Shown here: one piece after another, positions 7,567 through 16,219 of the stretch
Layout of the letters: every line of letters starts with the position of its first letter
How positions within the stretch are numbered: position 1 is the first letter of the stretch
Assembly (NCBI GenBank): GCA_024278955.1
Contig: JAJRSE010000070.1
Coordinates: 1 to 43,170, forward strand
DNA length: 43,170 nucleotides
Direction: 5' to 3'
DNA from: Planctomycetota bacterium
GTDB taxonomy: Bacteria > Planctomycetota > Planctomycetia > Pirellulales > Lacipirellulaceae
Notes under the pieces: generated by a model
The model's input: the letters and a program-made list of their open reading frames with translations, nothing else
What the model was told of the DNA's origin: nothing
The model's database searches: none
Position numbers and translations under genes: made by a program

Positions 7567-7584
7567 TGCCGATAAGGGTCGGCA
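7567..7584 (+). other. Hairpin in the rpsQ-rplN spacer
   Basis: TGCCGA (7567-7572), loop TAAGGG, TCGGCA (7579-7584): perfect 6-bp stem. No T-run follows. One of several short stems in the longer spacers of this operon; possible processing or attenuation site. Confidence 0.4.
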
Positions 7585-7636
7585 TTCAGGGTGCGAGTAA
7601 CCAACCGACTTACAAGATTACGTTTGAGGCAACACA

Positions 7637-8005
7637 ATGATTCAGATGCAAACCCGCCTTGCCGTCGCGGACAACACCGGCGCCAAGGAAGTGATGTGCA
7701 TCAAGGTGTTGGGTGGCAGTCGTCGCCGCTTTGCACAGGTAGGCGATGTGATTGTCTGCAGTGTGAAGAGTGTGATACCTGGCAGTGAAGTAAAAAAGAA
7801 GTCCGTCGTCCGTGGCGTGATTGTAAGGGTGCGAGCTCCGACGCGTCGCAATGACGGAAGCTATGTACGCTTCGATTCCAACGCGATTGTGTTGATCGAT
7901 AAAGATAACAATCCACGAGGCACACGCATATTTGGCGCAGTCGCTAGGGAATTGCGTGAACGAAAGTTCATGAAAATCGTTAGCCTCGCGAATGAGGTAG
8001 TTTAG
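7637..8005 (+). CDS. rplN: 50S ribosomal protein L14
   Basis: 122 residues, exactly the usual length. L14 forms an intersubunit bridge. [27 protein letters not shown] and the signature [19 protein letters not shown] are complete, with [13 protein letters not shown] near the end. It is followed three bases later by rplX. Confidence 0.97.
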   Translation: MIQMQTRLAVADNTGAKEVMCIKVLGGSRRRFAQVGDVIVCSVKSVIPGSEVKKKSVVRGVIVRVRAPTRRNDGSYVRFDSNAIVLIDKDNNPRGTRIFGAVARELRERKFMKIVSLANEVV

Positions 8006-8008
8006 CAA

Positions 8009-8356
8009 ATGTTGATTCGCACAGGGGATACCGTCGAAGTTATTGCAGGCGCAGATCGCGGCACGCGGAGTCGCGTGATTCAGATCGATCGCGTAAAAGG
8101 CAAGGCTTTGGTAGAGAACGTTGCCCGCGTTTACCGGCACGTCAAACGAAGTCAGAAGCACCCGCAAGGGGGCCGGCTGAGTGTGGAAATGCCAGTTCAG
8201 CTATCGAACTTGATGTATGTGTGCGAAGCATGTGGCGACAAAGCACGCCTAGGCACACGTTACACCGAAGAGGGTGCTAAGCAGCGATTTTGCAAGAAGT
8301 GTGACGCGAATGCTGGCGAGATATCACCGGTTCGCGTAGCTCACTCGAAAAAATAG
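8009..8356 (+). CDS. rplX: 50S ribosomal protein L24, zinc-ribbon type
   Basis: 115 residues. L24 is an assembly initiator for the 50S subunit. The KOW segment (IRTGDTVEVIAGADRGTRSRV) is at the N-terminus. In the second half two Cys pairs, C72-x2-C75 and C95-x2-C98, form a likely zinc ribbon found in some bacterial L24 proteins but absent in E. coli. Starts three bases after rplN. Confidence 0.95.
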   Translation: MLIRTGDTVEVIAGADRGTRSRVIQIDRVKGKALVENVARVYRHVKRSQKHPQGGRLSVEMPVQLSNLMYVCEACGDKARLGTRYTEEGAKQRFCKKCDANAGEISPVRVAHSKK

Positions 8357-8392
8357 AGACAAAATAGAAATGGCTTTTGGCACCCGCCCGAG

Positions 8393-8420
8393 AGCCCGAA
8401 GACTCAAGCCTAAAGCCGAA
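8393..8420 (+). repeat. Four heptads upstream of rplE
   Basis: AGCCCGA, AGACTCA, AGCCTAA and AGCCGAA follow in register, then CC and the rplE ATG at 8423. GGCTTTTGGC at 8372-8381 looks like part of an opposing arm. The array explains a chance 18-codon ORF (8370-8426) that ends on the rplE start codon. Confidence 0.55.
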
Positions 8421-8422
8421 CC

Positions 8423-8983
8423 ATGAAACCTAGACTCAAAGAGAAATACGAAAAGGAAATCCTGCCGCAGTTGGTGGAGAAGATCGGTCGTAAAAACCTT
8501 TTTTCGCTTCCGCGGTTGGAGAAGATCGTTGTCAGCATGGGCGTTGGCAGTGCGATTACCGACAAGAAGCATCTCGAAGATGCGGTATCGGCAATGGCTG
8601 TGATAACCGGCCAGAAGCCGCTGGTTTGCAAGGCACGAAAATCGGTTGCTGCATTCAAGCTACGGCAGGGCAATGCGATTGGTTGTAAGGTGACGCTTCG
8701 CGGCGAGAGAATGTACGAGTTTTTGGATCGGCTGATTTCGTTGGTCCTTCCTCGTGTGCGTGACTTTCGCGGCCTGAAGCCCACGGCTTTTGATCACCAT
8801 GGAAATTACAGTTTAGGACTGAGCGAGCAGCTTGTGTTTCCTGAATTGAACCCAGATAAGTATACCCGAGTGCAGGGGATGAACATTGCCCTATGTAGCT
8901 CGACTGATTCGGACGATGAGGCGCGAGAATTATTGCGTAGCTTCGGAATGCCGTTTCAGACGGAAGAAGACAGCAAACCTTAA
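8423..8983 (+). CDS. rplE: 50S ribosomal protein L5
   Basis: 186 residues. L5 binds 5S rRNA and contacts the P-site tRNA. MKPRLKEKYEKEILPQL, PRLEKIVVSMGVG, the LRGERMYEFLDRLI helix and FRGLKPTAFDHHGNYSLG are all family signatures. The ATG at 8423 gives the standard N-terminus. No clear ribosome site; tandem heptads end two bases upstream. Confidence 0.96.
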   Translation: MKPRLKEKYEKEILPQLVEKIGRKNLFSLPRLEKIVVSMGVGSAITDKKHLEDAVSAMAVITGQKPLVCKARKSVAAFKLRQGNAIGCKVTLRGERMYEFLDRLISLVLPRVRDFRGLKPTAFDHHGNYSLGLSEQLVFPELNPDKYTRVQGMNIALCSSTDSDDEARELLRSFGMPFQTEEDSKP

Positions 8984-9004
8984 AGCAAACGCCTTGAAGT
9001 AAAT

Positions 9005-9023
9005 CTAGGGGTTTTTTCCCTAG
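9005..9023 (+). other. Hairpin in the rplE-rpsN spacer
   Basis: CTAGGG (9005-9010), T-rich loop GTTTTTT, CCCTAG (9018-9023). The run of T is inside the loop, not after the stem, so this is not a standard terminator. It has the same stem with T-rich centre layout as the elements before rplV and rpsC. Confidence 0.45.
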
Positions 9024-9084
9024 GTGGCAGAGTGAAACCTGGGCAGACCCAATTGTGTCAGGTTAGGAAAGGAAAGAAACCGAC

Positions 9085-9270
9085 GTGGCGAGTAAATCAA
9101 AAATTGCGAAAGCACTTAAGAAGCCGAAGTATTCGTCTCGGCAAGAGTCGCGCTGCCGCATTTGTGGCAGGCCTCGTGCTGTGTACCGCAAGTTTGGTAT
9201 TTGTCGAATTTGTTTCCGTAATTTGGCTGACAAGGGTTTGATTCCGGGCGTGAAGAAGGCCAGCTGGTAG
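9085..9270 (+). CDS. rpsN: 30S ribosomal protein S14, zinc-binding type
   Basis: 61 residues, the short zinc-containing form (type Z). Zinc ligands C24, C27, C40 and C43 are in [20 protein letters not shown]. It starts with GTG at 9085; AAGGAAAG about 7 bases upstream is a good ribosome site and supports this start ([13 protein letters not shown]). Placed between rplE and rpsH as usual. Confidence 0.96.
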   Translation: MASKSKIAKALKKPKYSSRQESRCRICGRPRAVYRKFGICRICFRNLADKGLIPGVKKASW

Positions 9271-9282
9271 CGGCGAAAGAAA

Positions 9283-9323
9283 TGACGAAGCACGAATGAC
9301 GAAACAACTTTGATTTCGTCATT
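9283..9323 (+). repeat. Heptads plus 10-bp hairpin upstream of rpsH
   Basis: TGACGAA (9283-9289), GCACGAA and TGACGAA (9297-9303) are in register. AATGACGAAA (9295-9304) pairs perfectly with TTTCGTCATT (9314-9323) around the loop CAACTTTGA. The stem ends 43 bases before the rpsH ATG. Confidence 0.7.
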
Positions 9324-9366
9324 GAAAACGAGTAGATACGAAACCCGTATAGGGAACTGTAACATT

Positions 9367-9768
9367 ATGATGACCGACCCGATCGCCGACATGCTAACGC
9401 GCATCCGCAATGCCGTGCGTATCGAGCGAGCTCTTGTCGAGATGCCACACTCCAAGGTAAAGCGTGGAGTGGCAGAAGTATTGAAACGAGAAGGATACAT
9501 TTGGGATTGGCGTGAGGAAGACGCGAGCGATTCGCCTGGAACTCGGCTTTGCATCGACCTTAAGTATGGCCCGAATGGCGAACGAGTAATTCGACACATC
9601 AAACGCGTAAGCAAGCCAGGTAGGCGAGTTTATAGTCGTGCAAGTGGTTTGAAGCCAATTCTTAATGGGTTGGGCATCACAATCATCAGCACGAGCCGTG
9701 GTGTGTTTAGCGACCGTGAAGCTCGGCAGAAGAACCTTGGCGGCGAAGTGTTGTGTGAGTTGTGGTAG
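9367..9768 (+). CDS. rpsH: 30S ribosomal protein S8
   Basis: 133 residues. S8 binds the central domain of 16S rRNA and in E. coli represses the spc operon. MMTDPIADMLTRIRNA is the standard start (ATG at 9367), which rejects the in-frame upstream start at 9310. The C-terminal signature GITIISTSRGVFSDREARQKNLGGEVLCELW region is complete and ends in the typical LxxxW. Confidence 0.96.
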   Translation: MMTDPIADMLTRIRNAVRIERALVEMPHSKVKRGVAEVLKREGYIWDWREEDASDSPGTRLCIDLKYGPNGERVIRHIKRVSKPGRRVYSRASGLKPILNGLGITIISTSRGVFSDREARQKNLGGEVLCELW

Positions 9769-9771
9769 GAA

Positions 9772-9828
9772 GCTGTTTGCGGCTGGCAATTGTGCTGGTT
9801 GCTAAAAGCGAAAAGCTAAAGGCTTGAT
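9772..9828 (+). repeat. Heptad array upstream of rplF
   Basis: In register: GCTGTTT (9772-9778), GCGGCTG, two degenerate units, then GCTAAAA (9801-9807), GCGAAAA, GCTAAAG and GCTTGAT (9822-9828), followed by one base and the ATG at 9830. Here the last units also supply an AAAGG ribosome site. Confidence 0.6.
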
Positions 9829-9829
9829 A

Positions 9830-10372
9830 ATGTCACGTATTGGTAAAAAACCTGTTGCAGTTCCTTCTGGCGTGAAGGTGAGCGTCGCGGATCGAGAGAT
9901 TAGCGTCGAAGGCAAGCTGGGAAAGCTTGTCTGGAGCCACCGCGAGGAGCTAGAAGTAGCAGTTGATGAAGACGCAAAGTCACTTGTCGTCACTCGAAAG
10001 AATGAGGGCCGCGAAAGCCGCGCTTTGCACGGTCTAACCCGAGCGCTGATTCAGAATATGGTGGTTGGCGTCTCGGAAGGTTACGAAAAGCGACTTGAAA
10101 TCCATGGTGTGGGTTACTTAGGGGCTATCGACGGAGATGTGCTTCAGTTGCGTGTAGGCTTTGCGAACGAAATACACAAGAAGATCCCGGCAGGACTGGA
10201 TGTGACTTGCCCCGACCAGACGCATGTAGTGGTCAAGGGAATCGACAAGCAGAAGGTTGGTCAATTTGCGGCAGAGGTTCGATCGGTTCGGAAGCCAGAG
10301 CCTTATAAGGGCAAGGGCATTCGTTACGAAGGCGAGCAGGTCCGTCGCAAAGCTGGCAAGACAGCCAAGTAA
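9830..10372 (+). CDS. rplF: 50S ribosomal protein L6
   Basis: 180 residues, usual length. L6 lies near the GTPase-associated region and sarcin-ricin loop. MSRIGKKPVAVPSGV at the start and KPEPYKGKGIRYEGEQVRRKAGK at the end are diagnostic. ATG at 9830 is preferred over a TTG at 9824 because AAAGG lies about 7 bases before it and the N-terminus matches the family exactly. Confidence 0.96.
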   Translation: MSRIGKKPVAVPSGVKVSVADREISVEGKLGKLVWSHREELEVAVDEDAKSLVVTRKNEGRESRALHGLTRALIQNMVVGVSEGYEKRLEIHGVGYLGAIDGDVLQLRVGFANEIHKKIPAGLDVTCPDQTHVVVKGIDKQKVGQFAAEVRSVRKPEPYKGKGIRYEGEQVRRKAGKTAK

Positions 10373-10452
10373 GCTCATATAAGTGAGTAATTGAATGTCG
10401 CCCTTTGGGGTGGTTAACTAACAATAAGACAAGCAGTCGTAGACAGTGAATC

Positions 10453-10821
10453 ATGGATCATCATAAGGCAACCGGTAAGCAGCGTCAGCGACGAACATTT
10501 CGCGTCCGCAAACGCTTGCGTGGAACCCCCGAGCGTCCACGTCTTTGTGTGAGCCGGAGCCATCGGAATATTACTGCCCAAGTGATTGATGACTTGTCTG
10601 GCAAGACGATTGTCAGTGCGTCGACTTTCAATAAGGCGATTGCCAAAGGTTTGAAGTATGGTGGTAACACCGGAGCCGCCGAAGCGATAGGCAAAGCGAT
10701 TGCCGAACGAGCGATAGAGGCGGGTGTAAGCCAAGTCTGTTTCGATCGAGGTGGCAGTAAATACCACGGTAGAGTTGCTGCTTTGGCTGATGCGGCTCGA
10801 GCCGCAGGGCTTAAGTTTTAA
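10453..10821 (+). CDS. rplR: 50S ribosomal protein L18
   Basis: 122 residues. L18 binds 5S r[34 protein letters not shown] and the C-terminal [21 protein letters not shown] are family signatures. ATG at 10453. The 80-base spacer before it includes GGTTAACTAACAATAAG, close to the CTAACAA heptads seen before rplB and rplV but without clear periodicity. Confidence 0.96.
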   Translation: MDHHKATGKQRQRRTFRVRKRLRGTPERPRLCVSRSHRNITAQVIDDLSGKTIVSASTFNKAIAKGLKYGGNTGAAEAIGKAIAERAIEAGVSQVCFDRGGSKYHGRVAALADAARAAGLKF

Positions 10822-10906
10822 GAGGTCCTAGGCGAAGTAGCGGTTAACAAAATCACAGAAGTAAAATACAAACAACAGGGCCAGTCCTTTTACAGGAGTT
10901 ACCAGC

Positions 10907-11431
10907 GTGGCACCCGGTTCACGAAATAAGCGGCAAGGCGGATCGAAAAAAGACGGATCTCGCAGTGGCGAATACATGGAAAAGGTCGTTAAGATCAAGC
11001 GATGCGCGGCAGTCGTAAAAGGCGGTCGTCGTTTTAGCTTTGCTGCGATGGTTGTTCTTGGTGACGGCAAGGGCAAGGTTGGCTGGGGCTACGGCAAAGC
11101 CAACGAAGTGCCGCCGAGCGTCGAGAAGGCCGTTAAAGAGGGCATGCGAAACATGGTGCAGATCCCGCTTGACGAGGCGACGATACCACATCAGGTGAAG
11201 GGCCGTTTTGGTGCCGCCCAAGTGGTGCTCGTGCCAGCGAGGCCTGGTACCGGTGTGATCGCAGGTGCGGCAGTACGAGCGGTCTGCGAAGCTGCTGGGA
11301 TTCATGACATTTTGACCAAGAGCTTCGGCTCGAATAACCCAGTGCCTTTGGTCAAGGCGACGATAGCAGCGCTTCAAGAGCTGCGTCCGAAAATCGATGT
11401 TGAACGCTTGCGTGGAGTGACGCTATCATGA
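10907..11431 (+). CDS. rpsE: 30S ribosomal protein S5
   Basis: 174 residues. S5 lies at the mRNA entry channel and affects decoding accuracy. [19 protein letters not shown] with the double-stranded RNA-binding fold, [14 protein letters not shown] and [21 protein letters not shown] are clear. GTG start at 10907 is supported by AGGAG about 10 bases upstream. The stop overlaps the rplO start (ATGA), leaving no room for rpmD (L30), which commonly sits here. Confidence 0.96.
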   Translation: MAPGSRNKRQGGSKKDGSRSGEYMEKVVKIKRCAAVVKGGRRFSFAAMVVLGDGKGKVGWGYGKANEVPPSVEKAVKEGMRNMVQIPLDEATIPHQVKGRFGAAQVVLVPARPGTGVIAGAAVRAVCEAAGIHDILTKSFGSNNPVPLVKATIAALQELRPKIDVERLRGVTLS

Positions 11432-11940
11432 TTTTGAATGACGTGCATCGCGGCATTCGCCGTAACAAAAAACGCAAGCGGATTGGCCGGGGCCCCGGGT
11501 CGGGGCATGGCAAGACGTCTGGCCGAGGCCACAATGGACAAGGCTCTCGCGCAGGCTCTTCGCAGCATCCGACTTTCCAGGGTGGTGCGATGCCGATGAT
11601 TCGGCGCGTGCCAAAACGAGGCTTCAACAATCGTTGGGGCTTGGAAGTTGTGGTTGTGAATGTTGGTCAAATTGACCAAGCTTTTGAACAAGGTGAAGAA
11701 GTCACACTTGAGGCATTGGCAGCTAAGAATTTGGCCAAGGGCCGATTCGATCTGCTGAAAGTGCTTGGTGACGGCGAGTTGACAAAAAAGCTTAAGGTGT
11801 CGGCACATCGATTTAGCAAGTCTGCGATCGAAAAAATAGAAAAGTCGGGAGGCGAAGCAGTTGTTTTGCCAGGCAAGACCACGGTTGCTGAAAAGAAACG
11901 TGAGCTTAAGAAGAAGATGAGAGCGTCCAAGGCGTCTTGA
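11428..11940 (+). CDS. rplO: 50S ribosomal protein L15
   Basis: 170 residues. Late-assembly 50S protein. The glycine/arginine-rich N-terminal extension ([25 protein letters not shown]) and [17 protein letters not shown] are diagnostic; the C-terminal half has [20 protein letters not shown] basic tail ([15 protein letters not shown]) is longer than in E. coli. Start overlaps the rpsE stop by 4 bases, implying coupled translation. Confidence 0.96.
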   Translation: MILNDVHRGIRRNKKRKRIGRGPGSGHGKTSGRGHNGQGSRAGSSQHPTFQGGAMPMIRRVPKRGFNNRWGLEVVVVNVGQIDQAFEQGEEVTLEALAAKNLAKGRFDLLKVLGDGELTKKLKVSAHRFSKSAIEKIEKSGGEAVVLPGKTTVAEKKRELKKKMRASKAS

Positions 11941-12008
11941 CTGTCTCTATCGGCTGGACGTATTCACTCGCTCCCATGACCAATTTGCAACGATTTTAGG
12001 TTCAAGCC

Positions 12009-13370
12009 ATGTGGGAAAAGATACGCGTCGTTTGGCAGATTCCTGAGTTGAGGCAGAAGATTCTTCTGACCCTTGGCTTGCTAGGTGTCTATCGCCTGGG
12101 TTTCCAGATTCCGTTGGCGATTGCCGACCCGGATAAGATTAAAGCAGCCAGCCAAGCAGGCGGCATAGCAGATGTCTTGCAAGCGGTGGCGGTGTTTAGT
12201 GCCAGTCAGCTAACGCAGGTGACGATTTTTGGCCTGGGCATCATGCCCTATATCTCCGCCTCGATTATTTTCCAGCTGCTTGGTAGCGTTTATCCGCCGC
12301 TTGAGGCCTTGCAAAAAGAAGGCGAAGCCGGCCGGAAGAAAATCAACGAATATACTCGTTACGCAACCGTTGTTATTTGCCTGATCCAAAGCTGGATTTA
12401 CGTCAATGCGTATATCGTCCAAATGGACCTCGTCGATGCGGCTTACTTGGATCCAGACACAGGGACGCTTGGGTTTAGCTGGAAACTTATTTCGGTACTC
12501 ACCATGACAGCAGGCACGGTGTTCCTGATGTGGATAGGCGAGCAAATCGATGAGTTTGGCATAGGTAACGGAATCAGCTTACTGATTATGGCTGGTATCT
12601 TGGCAGCGATGCCTGGAGCTGGCTTCGACTTGCTAAAGCAAGCCTCGCTAGAGCTAGGTGGTGGTCCAGGCGGAAAGCTGGGAATTGAGCAGCTCCTGCT
12701 CCTTGCGATCATCTTTGTTGCCGTGGTGGTAGGGGTGGTCTATATCACGCTTGGGCAGCGGCGCATACCGATGCAGAGCGCGAAGCATGTTCGCGGACGT
12801 AAAGTTTTCGGCGGGACCCGCCAGTATTTGCCGTTGAAGGTGAATCAGGCAGGGGTCATGCCGATTATTTTCGCGAGTAGCTTGCTGATGCTTCCGACAT
12901 TGATATTCACTCAGCTCGGTAATGTGAATTGGGAGACCGGTGGTTTTTCGGAGGCATTCTTCCGCTGGACCGGGGCCGCGTTTGAACGCAATTCATTCTT
13001 CTGGGTTCTGTCTTTTGTTGGTTTGATTTACTTCTTTTGCTTTTTTTGGACTGCGATTACATTCAATCCGAAAGATGTTTCCGACAATCTTAAGAGTTAC
13101 GGTTCGTTTATCCCGGGCTACCGCCCTGGCAAGCGGACATCGGACTACTTAGAGAAGGTGATGTTTCGCATTACCTATGTGGGGGCAGGTTTTCTGGCAA
13201 TGGTGGCAATCATCCCGACGATGATTTCGAGTTCGCTTGGTGTTTCCTTCATGGTGGCCAGTTTTTATGGTGGCACGGGTTTGTTGATCGCGGTAAGTGT
13301 GGCTTTTGATTTGGTGCAGAAAATTGATAGTCATCTGGTAATGCGTAACTATTCGGGATTATTGGAGTAG
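12009..13370 (+). CDS. secY: Preprotein translocase subunit SecY
   Basis: 453 residues with ten predicted transmembrane segments. SecY is the channel of the Sec translocon. The N-terminal PELRQKILLTLGLLGVYRLGFQIP, the plug-region residues, FGLGIMPYISASIIFQLL, GNGISLLIM, LPLKVNQAGVMPIIFAS and the C-terminal YRPGKRTSDYLEKVM are conserved. Usual position after rplO and before adk. Confidence 0.97.
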   Translation: MWEKIRVVWQIPELRQKILLTLGLLGVYRLGFQIPLAIADPDKIKAASQAGGIADVLQAVAVFSASQLTQVTIFGLGIMPYISASIIFQLLGSVYPPLEALQKEGEAGRKKINEYTRYATVVICLIQSWIYVNAYIVQMDLVDAAYLDPDTGTLGFSWKLISVLTMTAGTVFLMWIGEQIDEFGIGNGISLLIMAGILAAMPGAGFDLLKQASLELGGGPGGKLGIEQLLLLAIIFVAVVVGVVYITLGQRRIPMQSAKHVRGRKVFGGTRQYLPLKVNQAGVMPIIFASSLLMLPTLIFTQLGNVNWETGGFSEAFFRWTGAAFERNSFFWVLSFVGLIYFFCFFWTAITFNPKDVSDNLKSYGSFIPGYRPGKRTSDYLEKVMFRITYVGAGFLAMVAIIPTMISSSLGVSFMVASFYGGTGLLIAVSVAFDLVQKIDSHLVMRNYSGLLE

Positions 13371-13447
13371 CCTTCCTCATACGAAGGTTGTGCCGTTTGC
13401 TTCGACGACCGAAAGGTTTTGTTGTCGTGCCAAGGCATCAAAGAGCC

Positions 13448-14032
13448 ATGCAGATCGTATTCATTGGTCCCCCCGGCGCAGGCAAAGGAACGCAATCGGT
13501 TCGGTTGGCCGAGTATCTCGGAGTTCCTCACCTATCGACCGGCGAGATGTTGCGCGGAGCCTGTCGGCAGAAGTCCGAGATAGGAATTAAGGCGACAGAG
13601 GCAATGGAATCGGGGCAGCTTGTTTCGGACGACCTTGTCGAAGAAATTGTTTTCAGTCGCCTTGAAAAGCCGGATTGCGAGTCGGGATGTATTTTGGATG
13701 GCTTTCCTCGCACGGTGCCTCAGGCGGAGGCTCTTGATCATTGGCTTGCCAAGCGAGGGCAGCTGCTTTCGGGGGCTCTCGAATTGCGGGTTAGCAAAGA
13801 GCTGCTCGTAGAGCGGCTTTCTTCCCGGGGTCGAGAGGATGACGACCAGGGGACCGTTTTGGAACGACTTCGGCAATACGACAAGCTGACTCACCCGTTG
13901 TTGGATTATTATGGTAACCGGCAAGTTTTGCAGGTGATCGAAGGGAGCGGGACGCAAGACGAGGTGTTTAGCAGAGTTCAGGGCGTTGTTGCAGAGATGA
14001 ATTCGTCGAGTTCGGAGCAGGCTGAGAAGTAG
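13448..14032 (+). CDS. adk: Adenylate kinase, short-LID form
   Basis: 194 residues. Interconverts ATP plus AMP and two ADP. P-loop GPPGAGKGT at residues 7-15, AMP-binding HLSTGEMLR, DGFPRT at 84-89 and the catalytic arginines in RGREDDDQGTVLERLRQY. The LID is short, without the zinc-type insertion. The ATG at 13448 (MQIVFIGPPG) is chosen; the longer in-frame version from 13388 adds an unlikely 20-residue leader. The short Ser/Glu tail is unremarkable. Confidence 0.95.
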   Translation: MQIVFIGPPGAGKGTQSVRLAEYLGVPHLSTGEMLRGACRQKSEIGIKATEAMESGQLVSDDLVEEIVFSRLEKPDCESGCILDGFPRTVPQAEALDHWLAKRGQLLSGALELRVSKELLVERLSSRGREDDDQGTVLERLRQYDKLTHPLLDYYGNRQVLQVIEGSGTQDEVFSRVQGVVAEMNSSSSEQAEK

Positions 14033-14083
14033 GTAGATGGTAACCTTGGTATTAAGAACACAAAAACAAAGAGTCGTCCAATT

Positions 14084-14896
14084 ATGTTGCAGCTGAAATC
14101 GACACGCGAGATCGGCTTGATGCGACAGTCGGGGCTGGCGGTTTGGAAGGCGCACCAAATTGCCGCCAAGATGATTTGTCCGGGGGCGACAACGGCGCAG
14201 ATTGATCTTGCGATCGAGGAGCACTTTGCCAAGTTGGGCGCGATCCCTTTGTTTTTGGATTACCCGAACTCGGTTCGTAATAAGCCAGCGTTTCCTGCGG
14301 TGACCTGCATGTCGGTTAATGAAGCGGTTGTCCACGGGATTCCAGATGATCGCCCGCTACAGGAAGGCGACATCGTTAGTATTGATACAGGTTGCCTTTT
14401 GAATGGCTGGTGTGGTGACGCAGCGGTTACTCATCCGGTAGGTCGTGTTTCGAGCGAGGTGCAGAAGCTACTTGATGTGACAGAGGGAGTGCTCAATTTG
14501 GCCATTGAGCAAATGAACCATAAGAGTCGTTGGAGTCCGATAGCTGAGATGATGGCCCAGTACGTAGCAGACCACGGGTTTTCGACAGTGGAGTGCTTCG
14601 TGGGGCATGGAATTGGCCGAGAAATGCACGAGGATCCTCAGGTACCAAACTTCCCAAGTCGATCTTTGCGGGGTAGCGGAGATTTTCGGATAGAGCCTGG
14701 GCTGGTGATAGCTGTGGAACCGATGGTGAACATGGGTACAAAGCGAGTCAAGATGCTGGAGGATCAATGGACGCAGGTAACGGCAGATGGCCGTTTCAGT
14801 GCTCATTTCGAGCATACTTTGGCGGTTACGGAAGATGGTCCGGTGGCATTGACAGTTGCCCCGACCCCTGCGGAAGCGGCAAAGATGGCGGTCTAG
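14084..14896 (+). CDS. map: Methionine aminopeptidase, type I
   Basis: 270 residues. Removes the initiator methionine from new proteins. The five metal ligands are visible: D101 (VSIDTG), D112 (CGDAAVTHPVG), the His in VGHGIGREMHEDP, the Glu in VEPMVNMG and the Glu in AHFEHTLAVTEDGP. The order secY-adk-map is common in bacteria. It is followed by a 137-base gap with its own promoter for rpmJ. Confidence 0.96.
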   Translation: MLQLKSTREIGLMRQSGLAVWKAHQIAAKMICPGATTAQIDLAIEEHFAKLGAIPLFLDYPNSVRNKPAFPAVTCMSVNEAVVHGIPDDRPLQEGDIVSIDTGCLLNGWCGDAAVTHPVGRVSSEVQKLLDVTEGVLNLAIEQMNHKSRWSPIAEMMAQYVADHGFSTVECFVGHGIGREMHEDPQVPNFPSRSLRGSGDFRIEPGLVIAVEPMVNMGTKRVKMLEDQWTQVTADGRFSAHFEHTLAVTEDGPVALTVAPTPAEAAKMAV

Positions 14897-14960
14897 GTCC
14901 TGGGAACTGTCCTCAGAGCTAGATCTTGTAAAAATTGGTACGTGTTTTGCTCAAGAGCCC

Positions 14961-14990
14961 TTGAAATCTAGTGCTCGATTGGGCTATATT
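14961..14990 (+). promoter_or_regulatory. Internal promoter before rpmJ
   Basis: TTGAAA (14961-14966) and TATATT (14985-14990) with an 18-base spacer, about 44 bases before the rpmJ ATG. It would give separate expression of rpmJ-rpsM-rpsK-rpsD-rpoA-rplQ, the usual alpha-operon group. Confidence 0.6.
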
Positions 14991-15033
14991 CATATGTTTC
15001 AAAATAGTCGGTGTTTCCCTTGGGAGCAGAGTG

Positions 15034-15147
15034 ATGAAGGTACGAGCTAGTGTGAAGCGAATCTGCGACAAATGCAAAGTCGTCCGTCGCCGTGGAGTGG
15101 TGTACATAGTTTGCAGCAACCCTCGCCACAAGCAGCGGCAGGGTTGA
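15034..15147 (+). CDS. rpmJ: 50S ribosomal protein L36, zinc form
   Basis: 37 residues, beginning [19 protein letters not shown]. Zinc ligands C11, C14, C27 and H32 show the zinc-containing (C+) form. GGGAG about 8 bases upstream is a good ribosome site. infA, which often precedes rpmJ, is not here. The 123 bases to rpsM hold no other clear ORF. Confidence 0.96.
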   Translation: MKVRASVKRICDKCKVVRRRGVVYIVCSNPRHKQRQG

Positions 15148-15270
15148 AGCGGCGGCGTTGATTGCAATCGCGTCAGCAATGTGTTTGATTCGAGTAGCAG
15201 CAGAAAATACGAGTTTTTTTAATCCTCAATTGCCCAGTAGCAATAAGCCAGCGAGAGTGGAGTTTATCAG

Positions 15271-15654
15271 ATGCCCCGTTTGTTAGGTGTCGACATACCA
15301 ACCGATCGTTCGATAGTGATTTCGTTGACCTATCTCTACGGAGTAGGTCCCAAGATCGCACGTGAGCTTTGTCATAAGGCGGGTCTTGACCCTAAGGTCC
15401 GTGCTCGCGAATTAGGCGAGGACGAAGTGGCGCGATTGGCCGCTCTGCTCGACAAAGATTATGTCGTTGAAGGGCAGTTGCGTCGTCAGACAAGCCAGAA
15501 CATTTCGCGGCTTAGGGATATCGCTTGTTATCGAGGCTTGCGTCACCGGCGAGGGTTGCCAGTTCGTGGTCAACGAACAAAGACCAACGCCCGGACTCGA
15601 AAAGGTCCGAAGAAGACGGTCGCCGGCAAGAAGGGCGTAAAAGACCTACGCTAA
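15271..15654 (+). CDS. rpsM: 30S ribosomal protein S13
   Basis: 127 residues. S13 contacts the P-site tRNA and 50S subunit. MPRLLGVDIPTDRSIVISLTYLYGVG, the SRLRDIACYRGLRHRRGLPVRGQRTKTNARTRKG block and the basic tail are standard. GTGGAG lies about 9 bases upstream of the ATG. Confidence 0.97.
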   Translation: MPRLLGVDIPTDRSIVISLTYLYGVGPKIARELCHKAGLDPKVRARELGEDEVARLAALLDKDYVVEGQLRRQTSQNISRLRDIACYRGLRHRRGLPVRGQRTKTNARTRKGPKKTVAGKKGVKDLR

Positions 15655-15736
15655 ACAGCCTTATGTTAGTGTTGTTGGTTTTACTCAACTGATTTCATCT
15701 CAGCAGTTCGTACTAATTTTGAGAGTATAAAAACAA

Positions 15737-16135
15737 GTGGCTAAATCGTCGAAAAGCACGAAGACTAAAAGAAAGACCGCGCGTCGTAATGTGACGGTCG
15801 GAGTTGCCCATATTATTGCAACTTTTAACAACACGACCGTGACGATCACCGACACCAAGGGTGATACGCTTTGCTGGGCGAGCGCCGGCACGAGTGGCTT
15901 CAAGGGAAGCCGCAAGAGCACGCCGTTTGCAGGGCAGTGTGCTGCACAGCAGGCTGCTGAGAAGGCCCGCAAGTTTGGCGTGAAGGACATTGAAGTCAGA
16001 GTGAAGGGCCCAGGGAGTGGTCGCGAGAGTGCGATTACGGCACTGGAGGCAGCAGGGCTTAAGGTGAAGTCGATCGAAGACGTGACTCCCTTGCCGCACA
16101 ATGGTTGTCGCCCGCGTAAGAAGCGAAGAGTGTAA
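15737..16135 (+). CDS. rpsK: 30S ribosomal protein S11
   Basis: 132 residues. S11 forms part of the platform near the Shine-Dalgarno helix. [47 protein letters not shown] and the C-terminal [12 protein letters not shown] are diagnostic. The GTG at 15737 is the only start that gives the expected N-terminus ([17 protein letters not shown]). No strong ribosome site. Confidence 0.96.
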   Translation: MAKSSKSTKTKRKTARRNVTVGVAHIIATFNNTTVTITDTKGDTLCWASAGTSGFKGSRKSTPFAGQCAAQQAAEKARKFGVKDIEVRVKGPGSGRESAITALEAAGLKVKSIEDVTPLPHNGCRPRKKRRV

Positions 16136-16146
16136 AGTTGGAAAGA

Positions 16147-16160
16147 CGAAGAATTCTTCG
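16147..16160 (+). other. Perfect palindrome in the rpsK-rpsD spacer
   Basis: CGAAGAATTCTTCG, a perfect 14-base palindrome 12 bases after rpsK. With hardly any loop it is a weak RNA hairpin; followed by CCCTTTATCT. Function unknown. Confidence 0.35.
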
Positions 16161-16219
16161 CCCTTTATCTATCGTTTGAGAAAATTGAGCACGCATAGGC
16201 GTCTGAAAAGTAGAAAAAT

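Noticed and set aside
8370..8426. 18-codon basic ORF (starts MAFGTRPRARR) whose stop overlaps the rplE start
   Set aside because: No ribosome site, and the sequence is explained by the AGCC-type heptad array, so a coupled leader peptide is not supported.
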